From the NCBI RefSeq assembly GCF_003755175.1, contig NZ_RKHX01000003.1, forward strand, positions 310,001 through 374,000: a stretch of DNA of 64,000 nucleotides, written 5' to 3'. The notes under the pieces were generated by a model. The model ran no database searches. It was not told where the DNA came from and saw only the letters and a program-made list of their open reading frames with translations. Position 1 is the first letter of the stretch. Each line of letters starts with the position of its first letter. This document shows positions 42,673 through 51,306 of the stretch, in pieces. The translations under genes were made by a program, and so were the position numbers. The DNA is from Cellulomonas sp. PhB150 (GTDB lineage: Bacteria > Actinomycetota > Actinomycetes > Actinomycetales > Cellulomonadaceae).

Positions 42673-44355
42673 ATGCACCCGCGCGCCGGAACACCCGCCC
42701 TGCCCGAGGACCTCGTCGACATCGACGCCCTCCTCGCCGCGTACTACGACCTCGAGCCGGACGTCACCGACCCGGACCAGAAGGTGGTCTTCGGCACGAG
42801 CGGCCACCGCGGGGGCGCGTTCAAGCGGGCGTTCAACGAGGCGCACATCGTCGCGATCACCGCGGCGATCGTCGAGTACCGCCGCGGCGCGGGCACCGAC
42901 GGGCCGCTGTTCATCGGGCGGGACACCCACGGGCTGTCCGAGCCCGCGCAGCGCACGGCGATCGAGGTGCTGGTCGCCGCCGGCGTCGAGGTGCACGTCG
43001 ACGCGCGCGACTCGTTCACCCCCACGCCCGCCGTCTCGCTGGCCATCCTGCGGCACAACGGCGCGGGCACGTCCGAGGGCGTGCGCACGCAGGGTCCCGG
43101 CCTCGCCGACGGCATCGTCGTGACCCCCTCGCACAACCCGCCCACCGACGGCGGGTTCAAGTACAACCCGCCGCACGGCGGCCCCGCGGGGTCCGACTCG
43201 ACCGGCTGGATCGCGGACCGCGCGAACCAGATCCTCGCGTCCGGGTGGCGCTCGGTGCCGCGCATCCCGTACGAGCGCGCGATCGCCTCCGAGCACATCC
43301 GCAAGCACGACTACCTCTCGTCGTACGTCGACGACCTGTCGAACATGATCGACTTCGACGCGATCCGGTCCGCCGGCGTGCGCATCGGCGCGGACCCGCT
43401 GGGCGGTGCGGTCGTCGACTACTGGGGCGCGATCGGCGAGCGGTACGGCCTGGACCTGACGGTGGTGAACCCCGAGGCCGACCCGCGCTGGCCGTTCATG
43501 ACCCTCGACTGGGACGGCAAGATCCGGATGGACTGCTCGTCGCCGTACGCGATGGCCTCGCTGGTCAACCGCATGACGGCCGGCGACGGCCCCGCGCCGT
43601 ACGACATCGCGACGGGCAACGACGCCGACTCCGACCGGCACGGCATCGTCACGCCCGACGGCGGGCTGATGAACCCGAACCACTACCTCGCCGTGATGAT
43701 CGACTACCTGTACTCCGGTGCGCGCCCGCAGTGGCCGTCCGACGCGGGCATCGGCAAGACCCTGGTCTCCTCCGACCTGATCAGCCGCGTGGGTGCCCGG
43801 CTCGGGCGGCGCGTCATCGAGGTGCCGGTCGGGTTCAAGTGGTTCGTGCCCGGGCTGATCGACTCGTCGATCGGGTTCGGCGGGGAGGAGTCCGCGGGCG
43901 CCTCGTTCCTGCGCAAGGACGGCACGGTCTGGACCACCGACAAGGACGGGCCGATCGCGGCGCTGCTGGCCTCCGAGATCCTCGCGACGACCGGGAAGTC
44001 CCCCTCGCAGCGGCACCGCGAGCTCGTCGAGGAGTTCGGCGAGTCCTGGTACGAGCGGATCGACGCCGAGGCGACGCGCGAGCAGAAGGCCACCCTCGCG
44101 GCCCTGTCCCCCGAGCAGGTCTCCGCGACGACTCTCGCGGGCGACCCGATCGTCGACCGCCTGACCCGCGCGCCCGGCAACGACGAGGCGATCGGCGGCC
44201 TCAAGGTCACCACCGCCAACGCCTGGTTCGCGGCCCGCCCGTCCGGCACGGAGGACGTCTACAAGATCTACGCCGAGTCCTTCGTCTCCGCCGACCACCT
44301 CGCCCAGGTCCAGGCGGAGGCCAAGGACGTCGTCTCGGCAGCCCTCGGCGCGTAA
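42673..44355 (+). CDS. pgm: Phosphoglucomutase (alpha-D-glucose-phosphate specific)
   Basis: Four-domain phosphohexomutase of 560 residues interconverting glucose 1-phosphate and glucose 6-phosphate. The phosphoserine loop is VVTPSHNPPTDGG (near residue 151), the magnesium site is ATGNDADSDRHG, the sugar-binding loop is GFGGEESAG, and the phosphate-binding loop is ARPSGTEDVYK. The opening VFGTSGHRGGAFK is typical. The ATG at 42673 has a GAGGAAGGA ribosome region. It feeds UDP-glucose synthesis and so the many glycosyltransferases in this window. A tandem palindromic repeat region follows the stop. Confidence 0.97.
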   Translation: MHPRAGTPALPEDLVDIDALLAAYYDLEPDVTDPDQKVVFGTSGHRGGAFKRAFNEAHIVAITAAIVEYRRGAGTDGPLFIGRDTHGLSEPAQRTAIEVLVAAGVEVHVDARDSFTPTPAVSLAILRHNGAGTSEGVRTQGPGLADGIVVTPSHNPPTDGGFKYNPPHGGPAGSDSTGWIADRANQILASGWRSVPRIPYERAIASEHIRKHDYLSSYVDDLSNMIDFDAIRSAGVRIGADPLGGAVVDYWGAIGERYGLDLTVVNPEADPRWPFMTLDWDGKIRMDCSSPYAMASLVNRMTAGDGPAPYDIATGNDADSDRHGIVTPDGGLMNPNHYLAVMIDYLYSGARPQWPSDAGIGKTLVSSDLISRVGARLGRRVIEVPVGFKWFVPGLIDSSIGFGGEESAGASFLRKDGTVWTTDKDGPIAALLASEILATTGKSPSQRHRELVEEFGESWYERIDAEATREQKATLAALSPEQVSATTLAGDPIVDRLTRAPGNDEAIGGLKVTTANAWFAARPSGTEDVYKIYAESFVSADHLAQVQAEAKDVVSAALGA

Positions 44356-44368
44356 CCCCCGCCTCCCC

Positions 44369-44700
44369 GACCGGTGGGTTGAGCACGCCAACCGGTCGGG
44401 AAGCGTGCGTCATCCACCGTTCGCCGAGCCGCTGGCTCGCGAGGAGGTGGTTGCGCACCCTCAACGAGGTCGAGGCGTGCGGAACCACCTGGTCGCGGGG
44501 GGGCTGACCCGCGGCGATGGTCGCTCACCGCGGCTGACCGGCCCGCGAGGTCGCCGGCCGGACGACCGGTGGGTTGAGCACGCCACCCGGCCGGGAAGCG
44601 TGCGTCGTCCACCGGTCGGCGGGCCGGTCGCCCGCGAGGAGGTGGTTGCGCACGCCCAACACGGGCGAGGCGGGCAGAGCCACCTGGTCGCGGGGGGTCA
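44369..44700. repeat. Tandem pair of about 135-bp palindromic repeats, 195-bp period
   Basis: This fills the 342-bp gap between pgm and the LacI gene. Two copies (about 44369-44503 and 44564-44700) align without gaps at an offset of exactly 195 bp. Both start GACCGGTGGGTTGAGCACGC and end in CACCTGGTCGCGGGG. Each copy contains two imperfect hairpins: GGTGGGTTG with a later CCACC arm, and AGGTGGTTGCGCAC with a GTGCGG-ACCACCT arm. The GGTGGGTTG arms recur at 51244-51301. The second copy runs into the last codon of the LacI gene. No convincing gene is present. Confidence 0.8.
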
Positions 44701-45714
44701 GGCGGAGGCGCGGATGACCAGGGAGGTCGGAAGGGTGATGGTGGCCGGGTCGGCGCCGTCGACGACGTCCAGCAGGAGGCGGACCATCTCCGAGCTGATC
44801 CGCTCGAACGGCTGCCGCATCGTGGTCAGGGCCGGGTCGAGGGTCGCCGCGAGGCCGGAGTCGTCGAAGCCGCCCACCGCCACGTCCTCGGGGATCCGCC
44901 GGCCCGTCTCGCGCAGCACCTGCATCGCGCCGGTGGCCATGAGGTCGGAGGCGACGAACACCGCGTCGAGGTCGGGCCGTCGCTCGAGCAGCTCGCGCAT
45001 CGCGGACGTCCCGCCCTGGCGCGTGTAGTCGCCGTGCGCGACGAGGCTCTCGTCGTACGCGTCGCCGAGCTCGGTGCGGTAGCCCTCGAGCCGGAGCCGC
45101 CCGCCGGGGGTGTCGAGCGGGCCGGTGATCGTGGCGACGCGGGTGCGCCCGGTGTCGAGCAGGTGGCGGGTCATGCGACGGCCGCCGCCCAGGTCGTCGG
45201 CCGCGACGTGCCCGACGGTCGACTCGAAGCCGAGCGGGATGCCGCACGCGATGGTCGGGATCTCCTGGCGCAGCAGGGACCGCAGCACGGGGCTGCCCGC
45301 GTGCGAGGAGATGAGCAGCACGCCGTCCACGTGACCGGCGCCGACGTAGTCGAGCACCTGCTTCTGCTCGTCGGGCGTGCCCGCCACCATGAGCAGCAGC
45401 GGCATGCCGCGCGCGGCCAGCGCCTGGGCCGCCCCCCGCAGCAGGATCGAGAAGTTGGGGTCCTCGAACAGCAGGTGCTGCGCCTCGGTGAGCAGGAACG
45501 CGACCGAGTTGGAGCGGCCGGTCGCGAGGCTGCGGGCGTGCTGGTTCATCGAGTAGCCGGTGGTCTTGATGGCCTCCTCGACGGCCGCGAGGGCGCCCGG
45601 GGACACCCAGTGGCCTCCGTTGATGACGCGGGACACCGTGCCGCGCGAGACGCCGGCGGCGGCCGCGACGTCGCGGATCGTCGGGCGCTTGCGCGCCTGT
45701 CCTTGGGGTTCCAT
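44698..45714 (-). CDS. LacI-family transcriptional regulator
   Basis: Repressor of 338 residues. The N-terminal helix-turn-helix and hinge (PTIRDVAAAAGVSRGTVSRV) are followed by a periplasmic-binding-like sugar domain (VDGVLLISSHAG, VGGFDDSGLAATLDPALTT). The ATG at 45714 gives the usual spacing to the first helix. It is the last gene of a leftward unit with two sugar permeases and a binding protein. It most likely controls that unit and the divergent GH42 gene through operators at 49057-49141. The effector is probably a galactoside or the sugar imported by the transporter. Confidence 0.93.
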   Translation of the reverse strand: MEPQGQARKRPTIRDVAAAAGVSRGTVSRVINGGHWVSPGALAAVEEAIKTTGYSMNQHARSLATGRSNSVAFLLTEAQHLLFEDPNFSILLRGAAQALAARGMPLLLMVAGTPDEQKQVLDYVGAGHVDGVLLISSHAGSPVLRSLLRQEIPTIACGIPLGFESTVGHVAADDLGGGRRMTRHLLDTGRTRVATITGPLDTPGGRLRLEGYRTELGDAYDESLVAHGDYTRQGGTSAMRELLERRPDLDAVFVASDLMATGAMQVLRETGRRIPEDVAVGGFDDSGLAATLDPALTTMRQPFERISSEMVRLLLDVVDGADPATITLPTSLVIRASA

Positions 45715-45737
45715 CACAGCGAACTCTAGGGGGCCGC

Positions 45738-46637
45738 TCAGGCCTTGACCGCGCCGGCGGCGAGGTCGACCTGCCAGTACCGCTGCAGGAGCAGGAACAG
45801 GGCGATCAGCGGGATGATCGACAGCAGGGCCCCGGTGATCACGGCGGTGTACATCGCGGGCTGCGACGCACCCTGGTTGAGCAGGCCGGACAGGCCCACC
45901 GTGATGGGGAACAGACGGTCGTTGCCGAGCATGATGTACGGCAGCATGTAGTTGTTCCAGATCGCGACGAACTGGAACAGGAACACCGTGACCAGGCCCG
46001 GGACCATCATCGGGACCGCGATGCGCGTGAAGATCCGCGCCTCGCCGGCGCCGTCCGTGCGGGCCGCCTCGAGGACGTCGTCGGGCACCGACGCGGCCGC
46101 GTAGATCCGGGCGAGGTAGATGCCGTACGGGCTGATGATGCTCGGCAGCAGCACCGACCAGTAGGTGTTGGTCAGGCCGACCTGCGCGAGCAGCAGGTAC
46201 TGCGGGATCGCGAGCACCACGCCGGGCACCAGCACGCCCGCGAGGATGACGTTGAAGATCGCCTTCTTGCCCGCGAAGCTGAACTTCGCCAGCCCGAAGC
46301 CGGCCATCGCGGAGACGACCACCGAGAGCAGCGCGCCGACGCCCGCGTACAGGGCGGTGTTCACCATCCAGCGCCAGAACAGGCCGCCGCGGTAGGCCGA
46401 CAGGTCGGTGATGTTGTCCCAGAGGTGGGTGGACGGCGTGAAGGTGAACGTCGTGAACAGCTGGCCGGCGCTCTTGGTCGACGCGACGAGCACCCACAGC
46501 ACGGGCAGCAGGCAGTAGGCGGCGCCGACGAGCAGCACCACGGTGGACAGCGTGCTGCGCTTGTTCGTCGGGCCCGTGGCGCCCGTGGTCGCGCGGACGA
46601 CGGTCGGCGGCTTGGTCGGAGCGAGGGTGGCAGTCAT
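45738..46637 (-). CDS. Carbohydrate ABC transporter permease, MalG type
   Basis: Inner-membrane permease of 299 residues with six helices. The ATPase-docking EAA loop reads VLEAARTDGAGEARIFTRI and then AVPMMVPGL. Length and N-terminal helix fit the CUT1 MalG subunit. The ATG at 46637 has a GGAG ribosome site and starts one base after the stop of the MalF-type gene. No ATPase gene is present nearby. In actinobacteria CUT1 systems usually share the MsiK ATPase encoded elsewhere. Confidence 0.92.
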   Translation of the reverse strand: MTATLAPTKPPTVVRATTGATGPTNKRSTLSTVVLLVGAAYCLLPVLWVLVASTKSAGQLFTTFTFTPSTHLWDNITDLSAYRGGLFWRWMVNTALYAGVGALLSVVVSAMAGFGLAKFSFAGKKAIFNVILAGVLVPGVVLAIPQYLLLAQVGLTNTYWSVLLPSIISPYGIYLARIYAAASVPDDVLEAARTDGAGEARIFTRIAVPMMVPGLVTVFLFQFVAIWNNYMLPYIMLGNDRLFPITVGLSGLLNQGASQPAMYTAVITGALLSIIPLIALFLLLQRYWQVDLAAGAVKA

Positions 46638-46638
46638 G

Positions 46639-47574
46639 TCAGCTGTTCTCCTGGCTGAAGGCACGGCGCTGCACCAGGCGCAGGAAGCCGAACGAGAGCG
46701 CGAACGTGGCGAGCGCGATGATCACCGAGGTCGCGGCGGCGGAGTAGATGTCGTCGCGCGTGAAGGCGTCCCGGTAGACCTTCATGAGCGGGCTCCAGGT
46801 CGACGAGATCGTGTTGGTCAGCGGCCGCAGCGTCATCGGCTCGGCGAACACCTGCAGCGTCGCGATCATCGAGAACAGGAACGTGAGGATGAGCGAGGGC
46901 GTGACCACGGGGATCTTGATCCGCCAGGCGATCTGCACCTCGGTCGCGCCGTCGAGGCGCGCGGCCTCGTAGAGCTCGGACGGGATGGCCTTGAGTGCGG
47001 TGTAGATGACGATCATGTTGAAGCCGACACCGCCCCACAGGCCGATGTTGGCGATCGCGAACAGCACCCACTGCGAGGACAGGATGTCCGGGGCGTCCCA
47101 GCCGATCTTGTCGAACACGTAGTAGAACGGGCTGACGCGCGGCAGGTAGAGGAAGCCCCACAGCAGCGAGGCGATCACCGCGGGCACCGCGTACGGCAGG
47201 AAGATCGAGACCCGCGAGAAGCCACGCGCCCGGGTCCGGCGCGAGTCCAGCAGCAGCGCGAACAGCAGCGCGAGGCCGAGCATCACGGGCACGAGCACGA
47301 GCCCGTACAGCGCGACCCGGATGACCGAGTCGATGAAGTCGGGGTCGGTCAGCGACCGGGCGTAGTTGTCGAAGCCCGCCCACACCTCGGTGCGGGCGCC
47401 CTTGCCGAGCCCGAGCCCGCTGACCTTGACGGTGCGGAAGCTCAGGTACAGGGCGTAGCCGATGGGCAGCGCGAGGAACAGCGCGAAGAGGGTCATCGCC
47501 GGGGCGAGGTAGACGTACGGCGCGAACCGGCCGCTGCGGCGGCGACGGGCGCGGGGAGGCGTCTGGACGGTCAT
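46639..47574 (-). CDS. Carbohydrate ABC transporter permease, MalF type
   Basis: Inner-membrane permease of 311 residues with six helices, partner of the MalG-type subunit. The EAA loop is ELYEAARLDGATEVQIAWRI. The N-terminus is short and basic (RARRRRSGRFAPY), without the long extra periplasmic domain of E. coli MalF, as usual for actinobacterial CUT1 permeases. A strong hairpin lies just upstream of its start at 47605-47642, which should make its expression lower than that of the binding protein gene. Confidence 0.92.
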   Translation of the reverse strand: MTVQTPPRARRRRSGRFAPYVYLAPAMTLFALFLALPIGYALYLSFRTVKVSGLGLGKGARTEVWAGFDNYARSLTDPDFIDSVIRVALYGLVLVPVMLGLALLFALLLDSRRTRARGFSRVSIFLPYAVPAVIASLLWGFLYLPRVSPFYYVFDKIGWDAPDILSSQWVLFAIANIGLWGGVGFNMIVIYTALKAIPSELYEAARLDGATEVQIAWRIKIPVVTPSLILTFLFSMIATLQVFAEPMTLRPLTNTISSTWSPLMKVYRDAFTRDDIYSAAATSVIIALATFALSFGFLRLVQRRAFSQENS

Positions 47575-47604
47575 CGTCCGGTCTCCTGTCGAAGGTGATG
47601 GGGT

Positions 47605-47642
47605 GGGCGGCCACCCGCGAGGGGGGGTGCGGGTGGCCGCCC
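47605..47642 (-). terminator. Attenuating hairpin between binding-protein and permease genes
   Basis: GGGCGGCCACCCGC and GCGGGTGGCCGCCC form a perfect 14-bp stem with a 10-nt loop, in the 75-bp gap between the two genes. Hairpins at this spot commonly stabilise or terminate part of the transcript so that the binding protein is made in excess over the permeases. Confidence 0.8.
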
Positions 47643-47649
47643 GGGTGCC

Positions 47650-48981
47650 TTACTCGTCGACCGTGAAGCCGGAGTTCTTCAGGTCGTCGACGGTGGCCTT
47701 CTGCATGCCCGTGAGCGCGGTGAGGAAGGCGGACGCCTTCTTCGACTCGGCGGCCTTGCCGAACTCGTCGTTGTACGCCGAGAACGCGACGTTCACGTTC
47801 GGGCCGTAGGAGAACGGCTGCACCGTCTTCGCGATGTCCGTGGCCGTCGTGTAGAAGTCCGGCTGGTTCGGGAAGAAGGCCGGCGGGGCGGAGAGCGCCT
47901 CGGCCTGGGCCGGGAGGTCGGCCGGGTAGAGGCCACCCTTGGCGACCAGGATGTTGACGGCCTCCTGGCTCGTGTTCATCCAGGTGGCGAACTTGGTCGC
48001 GGCCTCGACGTTCTTCGACTGCGAGGTCACCGACGTGGCCGAGCCACCCCAGTTGCCCGTGGCGTCGTCGCCCGCGTTCCACTGCGGCATGGGCGCCATC
48101 TTCCACTTGCCCTGGGTGTCGGCGGCGTTGCCCGCGAGGACGCCGGGGGCCCAGATCGCGGAGACCCAGCCGGCCTGCGTGCCGTCGTTCAGCGCGGCGT
48201 TCCACTCCGGGGTGTACATCGGCTTGTTGTCGATGACGCCCTTCTCGACGAGGTCGCCCCAGTAGGAGGCGACCTTCTGCGACGCGGCGGAGTCGATGTC
48301 GACCGACCACGCGTCGCCGTTGATGCCCCACCACGAGGCACCGGCCTGCTGAGTGAGGCCGGTGAACCAGCCCGCGTCGGTGGCCGAGAACGTGCCGAGG
48401 TAGGCCTTGGGGTCGGCCTCGTGCAGCTTGGTGGCGACGTCGGCGTACTCGGCCCACGTCGTCGGGACCGTGAGGTCGTACTTCTTGAAGATGTCCTCGC
48501 GGTAGTAGAACTCCATGGGGCCGGAGTCCTGCGGGATGCCGTAGACGGCGTCGCCGCCGAGCGTCACGGACTGCCAGGTGCCGTCCGCGAAGTGGCCCGC
48601 GATGCTCGAGTCGACCGAGCCGGAGATGTCGGCCAGGGCGTCGGCCGCGACGAGCGTCGGGATCTTCTGGTACTCGGTCTGCATCAGGTCGGGTGCGCCG
48701 GAACCGGCCTTGATGGCCGTCAGCAGCTTGGTGACCGCGGGGTCACCGCCGTCCTGCTTGTTCACCGTCACCTGGATGTCCGGGTTCTCGGCGTTCCACG
48801 CCTTGACCACGTCGTCCATGCCCGGTGCCCACGTCCAGAACGTGAGGTCGACCTTCTCGGCCTTCTCCGTGCTGCCCGCCGACGGCGTGCCGGACGTGTC
48901 GTCGCCGGACGTGCAGCCGGCGGCAAGAAGCGTGGTTGCAGCGATGATCGCTGCGGCTCTGATGCCTGGGTGCAGGCGCAT
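47650..48981 (-). CDS. Extracellular sugar-binding lipoprotein of a CUT1 ABC transporter
   Basis: Solute-binding protein of 443 residues (family 1). The signal peptide ends in the lipobox LLAAGC with the acylated cysteine at position 23, followed by a Ser/Thr/Asp linker. The mature part shows the family pattern: VDLTFWTWAPGMDDVVKAW near the N-terminus, PDLMQTEYQKIPTLVA, and VYGIPQDSGPMEFYYRED. It captures a mono- or oligosaccharide outside the cell. The divergent GH42 gene suggests galactosides; xylo- or galacto-oligosaccharides are equally possible. It is the first gene of the transport operon. Confidence 0.93.
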   Translation of the reverse strand: MRLHPGIRAAAIIAATTLLAAGCTSGDDTSGTPSAGSTEKAEKVDLTFWTWAPGMDDVVKAWNAENPDIQVTVNKQDGGDPAVTKLLTAIKAGSGAPDLMQTEYQKIPTLVAADALADISGSVDSSIAGHFADGTWQSVTLGGDAVYGIPQDSGPMEFYYREDIFKKYDLTVPTTWAEYADVATKLHEADPKAYLGTFSATDAGWFTGLTQQAGASWWGINGDAWSVDIDSAASQKVASYWGDLVEKGVIDNKPMYTPEWNAALNDGTQAGWVSAIWAPGVLAGNAADTQGKWKMAPMPQWNAGDDATGNWGGSATSVTSQSKNVEAATKFATWMNTSQEAVNILVAKGGLYPADLPAQAEALSAPPAFFPNQPDFYTTATDIAKTVQPFSYGPNVNVAFSAYNDEFGKAAESKKASAFLTALTGMQKATVDDLKNSGFTVDE

Positions 48982-49056
48982 CTGACCTCCTCGTCGAGAT
49001 CCGTCGCAGCTCTGCGACGAACGGTTGGCGTCCCAGCGACGCCTGCCTGTGCCCGG

Positions 49057-49070
49057 TCACAGTGCCTCAG
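49057..49070. promoter_or_regulatory. Putative operator half-site on the transporter side
   Basis: TCACAGTGCCTCAG shares its first eight bases, and the preceding GG, with the perfect palindrome at 49127-49141. It lies about 75 bp from the binding-protein start, downstream of a minus-strand TTGACA (49089-49084), where a repressor would block transcription. Confidence 0.4.
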
Positions 49071-49081
49071 CGTTCAAGGAC

Positions 49082-49111
49082 TTGTCAACCACCGTGTCCA
49101 CAGTGTTATCT
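49082..49111 (+). promoter_or_regulatory. Candidate promoter for the GH42 gene
   Basis: TTGTCA (49082-49087) and TTATCT (49106-49111) are spaced by 18 bp, a good match to a housekeeping sigma promoter. The region is clearly less GC-rich than its surroundings. Overlapping it on the minus strand, TTGACA at 49089-49084 is a candidate -35 box for the transporter operon. Confidence 0.5.
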
Positions 49112-49126
49112 GGTCGTTGTGCGCGG

Positions 49127-49141
49127 TCACAGTGACTGTGA
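49127..49141. promoter_or_regulatory. Palindromic operator, likely for the LacI-family regulator
   Basis: TCACAGT-G-ACTGTGA is a perfect odd-centred inverted repeat 45 bp upstream of the GH42 start and about 16 bp after the candidate -10 box. That position suits repression. It differs from the CebR-type operator. Assignment to the local LacI protein rests on linkage. Confidence 0.6.
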
Positions 49142-49186
49142 GCGTGCACAGCATTCGCACACACTTCACTGACTCGATGGAGCGTC

Positions 49187-51208
49187 ATGTTCGCCGATCC
49201 CGGTCCCACCTCGCCGTCCTGGCCGCTCGGCCTGGACGCCATCGCCTACGGCGGGGACTACAACCCCGAGCAGTGGCCGCGCGAGGTCTGGGACCAGGAC
49301 ATCGCCCTCATGCACGAGGCCGGCGTCAACCTGGTGAGCATCGGCATCTTCTCCTGGGCGCTGCTCGAGCCGAGCGAGGGCGAGTTCGACTTCGGCTGGC
49401 TCGACGAGCTCGTCGAGCTCCTGCACGCCGCGGGGATCCGGGTGGACCTCGGTACCCCCACAGCCTCTCCCCCCGCGTGGTTCTTCGCGACCTACCCCGC
49501 CGCGCGAGTCGTCACGCGGGACGGGACGGCGCTGGGCTTCGGCTCGCGCGGCATGGCCGGGCCGAGCTCGCCGGAGTACCGCTCCGCCTCCGTCCGGATC
49601 GCCACCGAGCTGGCCCGTCGCTACGGGTCGCACCCCGCGCTCGCGCTGTGGCACGTGCACAACGAGTACGGCGCCCCGGTCTCGGAGGACTACTCCCCGT
49701 CGTCGGCCGCGGCCTTCCGCGCCTGGCTGCAGGACCGGTACGGCACGCTCGACGCGCTCAACGCCGCGTGGGGCACGGCCTTCTGGGGCCAGCGCTACGG
49801 CTCGTGGGACCACGTGGGCGTCCCGGCGGTCGCCGCGAGCGTGGTCAACCCGGCCCAGCGCCTCGACTTCGCGCGGTTCACCGACCACGCGCTGCGCGAG
49901 TGCTTCGTCGCCGAGCGCGACGCGATCCGCGCGCACTCCTCGGTCCCGATCACGACGAACTTCATGGCGGGCGCCTGCCCGTCGACCGACCTGTGGGCCT
50001 GGGGCCGCGAGGTCGACGTCGTCTCGAACGACCACTACCTCACCGCGGCCGACGAGCACCCCGAGGTCGGCCTGGCGCTCGCCGCGGACCTCACCCGCTC
50101 GGTGGCCGGCGGGCGCCCCTGGATGCTCATGGAGCACTCCACGTCGGCGGTGAACTGGCAGCCGCGGAACGTCGCGAAGCGGGCCGGCGAGATGCACCGC
50201 AACTCGCTGTCGCACCTGGCCCGCGGGGCCGACGCGATCCTGTTCTTCCAGTGGCGGGCCTCCCGCTCGGGCGCGGAGAAGTTCCACTCGGCGATGCTGC
50301 CGCACACCGGGACGTCGTCGCGCGTGTGGCGCGAGGTCGTCTCCCTGGGGGCCGACCTCGGCCGGCTCGCCGAGCTGCGGGGGTCCCGGACCGTCGCCGA
50401 CGCGGCGATCCTGTGGGACTGGGAGTCGTTCTGGGCGCAGGACCTCGAGTGGCGCCCCTCGGACGACCTCGACCACCGCGAGCGCCTCGCCGCGTTCCAC
50501 GAGCGGCTCTGGCGCGACGGCCTGACGGTCGACATGGCGCACCCCGAGGCCGACCTGTCGGCTTACCCGCTGGTCGTCGCCCCGGCGTCCTACCTGCTCA
50601 CCGAGGCGGGCGCAGCCAACCTCACGCGCTACGTCGCCGGCGGCGGCACCCTCCTGGTCTCGTACTTCTCGGCCGTGGTCGACGAGTTCGACGCGGTGCA
50701 CGTGGGCGGCTACGGGGCTCCGCTGCGCGAGGCGCTCGGCATGAGCGTCGAGGAGTTCCTGCCCCTGCGCGCGGGTCAGTCCGTGCGCGTCGACCTGTCC
50801 GGGACCCCGGTCTCCGGGGACGTGTGGGCCGACGACATCGTGCTCGCGGGCGCGTCCGTGGTCGGCGCCTACGACGACGGCCCGGCCGCCGGGCGGCCCG
50901 CGATCACCCGGCACGCGCTCGGCGACGGGCACGGCTGGTACCTCTCGACCCGCCTGGACGTCGACGGGCTCGCCCCCCTGATGCGGCTCGCGTACGCCGA
51001 CGCGGGGATCACGCCGCCGGACCTGCCGGAGGGGGTCGAGGTCGTCCGCCGCGCGGGAGCGTCCGCCACCTACGTCGTCGCGATCAACCACCTCGACGAG
51101 CCGGTCGCCGTGCCGGCCGACGGCGTCGAGCTCCTCACGGGCGACCGCGTCACGGGCACGCTGAAGCTCGGCGCGGGCGAGGTCCGCGTGGTCCGCACCC
51201 CCCACTGA
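49187..51208 (+). CDS. Beta-galactosidase, glycoside hydrolase family 42
   Basis: GH42 enzyme of 673 residues with three domains: a TIM barrel (about 1-390), a trimerisation domain and a beta-sandwich. The start is GGDYNPEQWP, typical of the family. The acid/base is E160 in WHVHNEYG and the nucleophile is E316 in LMEHSTSAVNWQ. It lacks a signal peptide, so it acts in the cytoplasm on imported beta-galactosides, perhaps galacto- or arabinogalacto-oligosaccharides. The ATG at 49187 is the first of the frame after the operator region. It is divergent from, and probably co-regulated with, the sugar transporter. Confidence 0.95.
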   Translation: MFADPGPTSPSWPLGLDAIAYGGDYNPEQWPREVWDQDIALMHEAGVNLVSIGIFSWALLEPSEGEFDFGWLDELVELLHAAGIRVDLGTPTASPPAWFFATYPAARVVTRDGTALGFGSRGMAGPSSPEYRSASVRIATELARRYGSHPALALWHVHNEYGAPVSEDYSPSSAAAFRAWLQDRYGTLDALNAAWGTAFWGQRYGSWDHVGVPAVAASVVNPAQRLDFARFTDHALRECFVAERDAIRAHSSVPITTNFMAGACPSTDLWAWGREVDVVSNDHYLTAADEHPEVGLALAADLTRSVAGGRPWMLMEHSTSAVNWQPRNVAKRAGEMHRNSLSHLARGADAILFFQWRASRSGAEKFHSAMLPHTGTSSRVWREVVSLGADLGRLAELRGSRTVADAAILWDWESFWAQDLEWRPSDDLDHRERLAAFHERLWRDGLTVDMAHPEADLSAYPLVVAPASYLLTEAGAANLTRYVAGGGTLLVSYFSAVVDEFDAVHVGGYGAPLREALGMSVEEFLPLRAGQSVRVDLSGTPVSGDVWADDIVLAGASVVGAYDDGPAAGRPAITRHALGDGHGWYLSTRLDVDGLAPLMRLAYADAGITPPDLPEGVEVVRRAGASATYVVAINHLDEPVAVPADGVELLTGDRVTGTLKLGAGEVRVVRTPH

Positions 51209-51243
51209 CCCCGCACTCACCCCTCACTGACACCGTCCGGTGC

Positions 51244-51301
51244 CCGAACGGTGGGTTGCGCACGCATCCCGCCGCGGAACCGCGCGCAACCCACCGGTCG
51301 G
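51244..51301. repeat. Palindromic element with GGTGGGTTG arms, convergent intergenic region
   Basis: CCGAACGGTGGGTTGCGC (51244-51261) pairs with GCGCAACCCACCGGTCGG (51284-51301) with one mismatch in 18 bp, around a 22-nt loop. The inner 13 bp are perfect. The arm matches GGTGGGTTGAGCACGC in the tandem repeats at 44369-44700. It lies between convergent genes and may serve as a terminator for both. Confidence 0.75.
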
Positions 51302-51306
51302 AGCTG

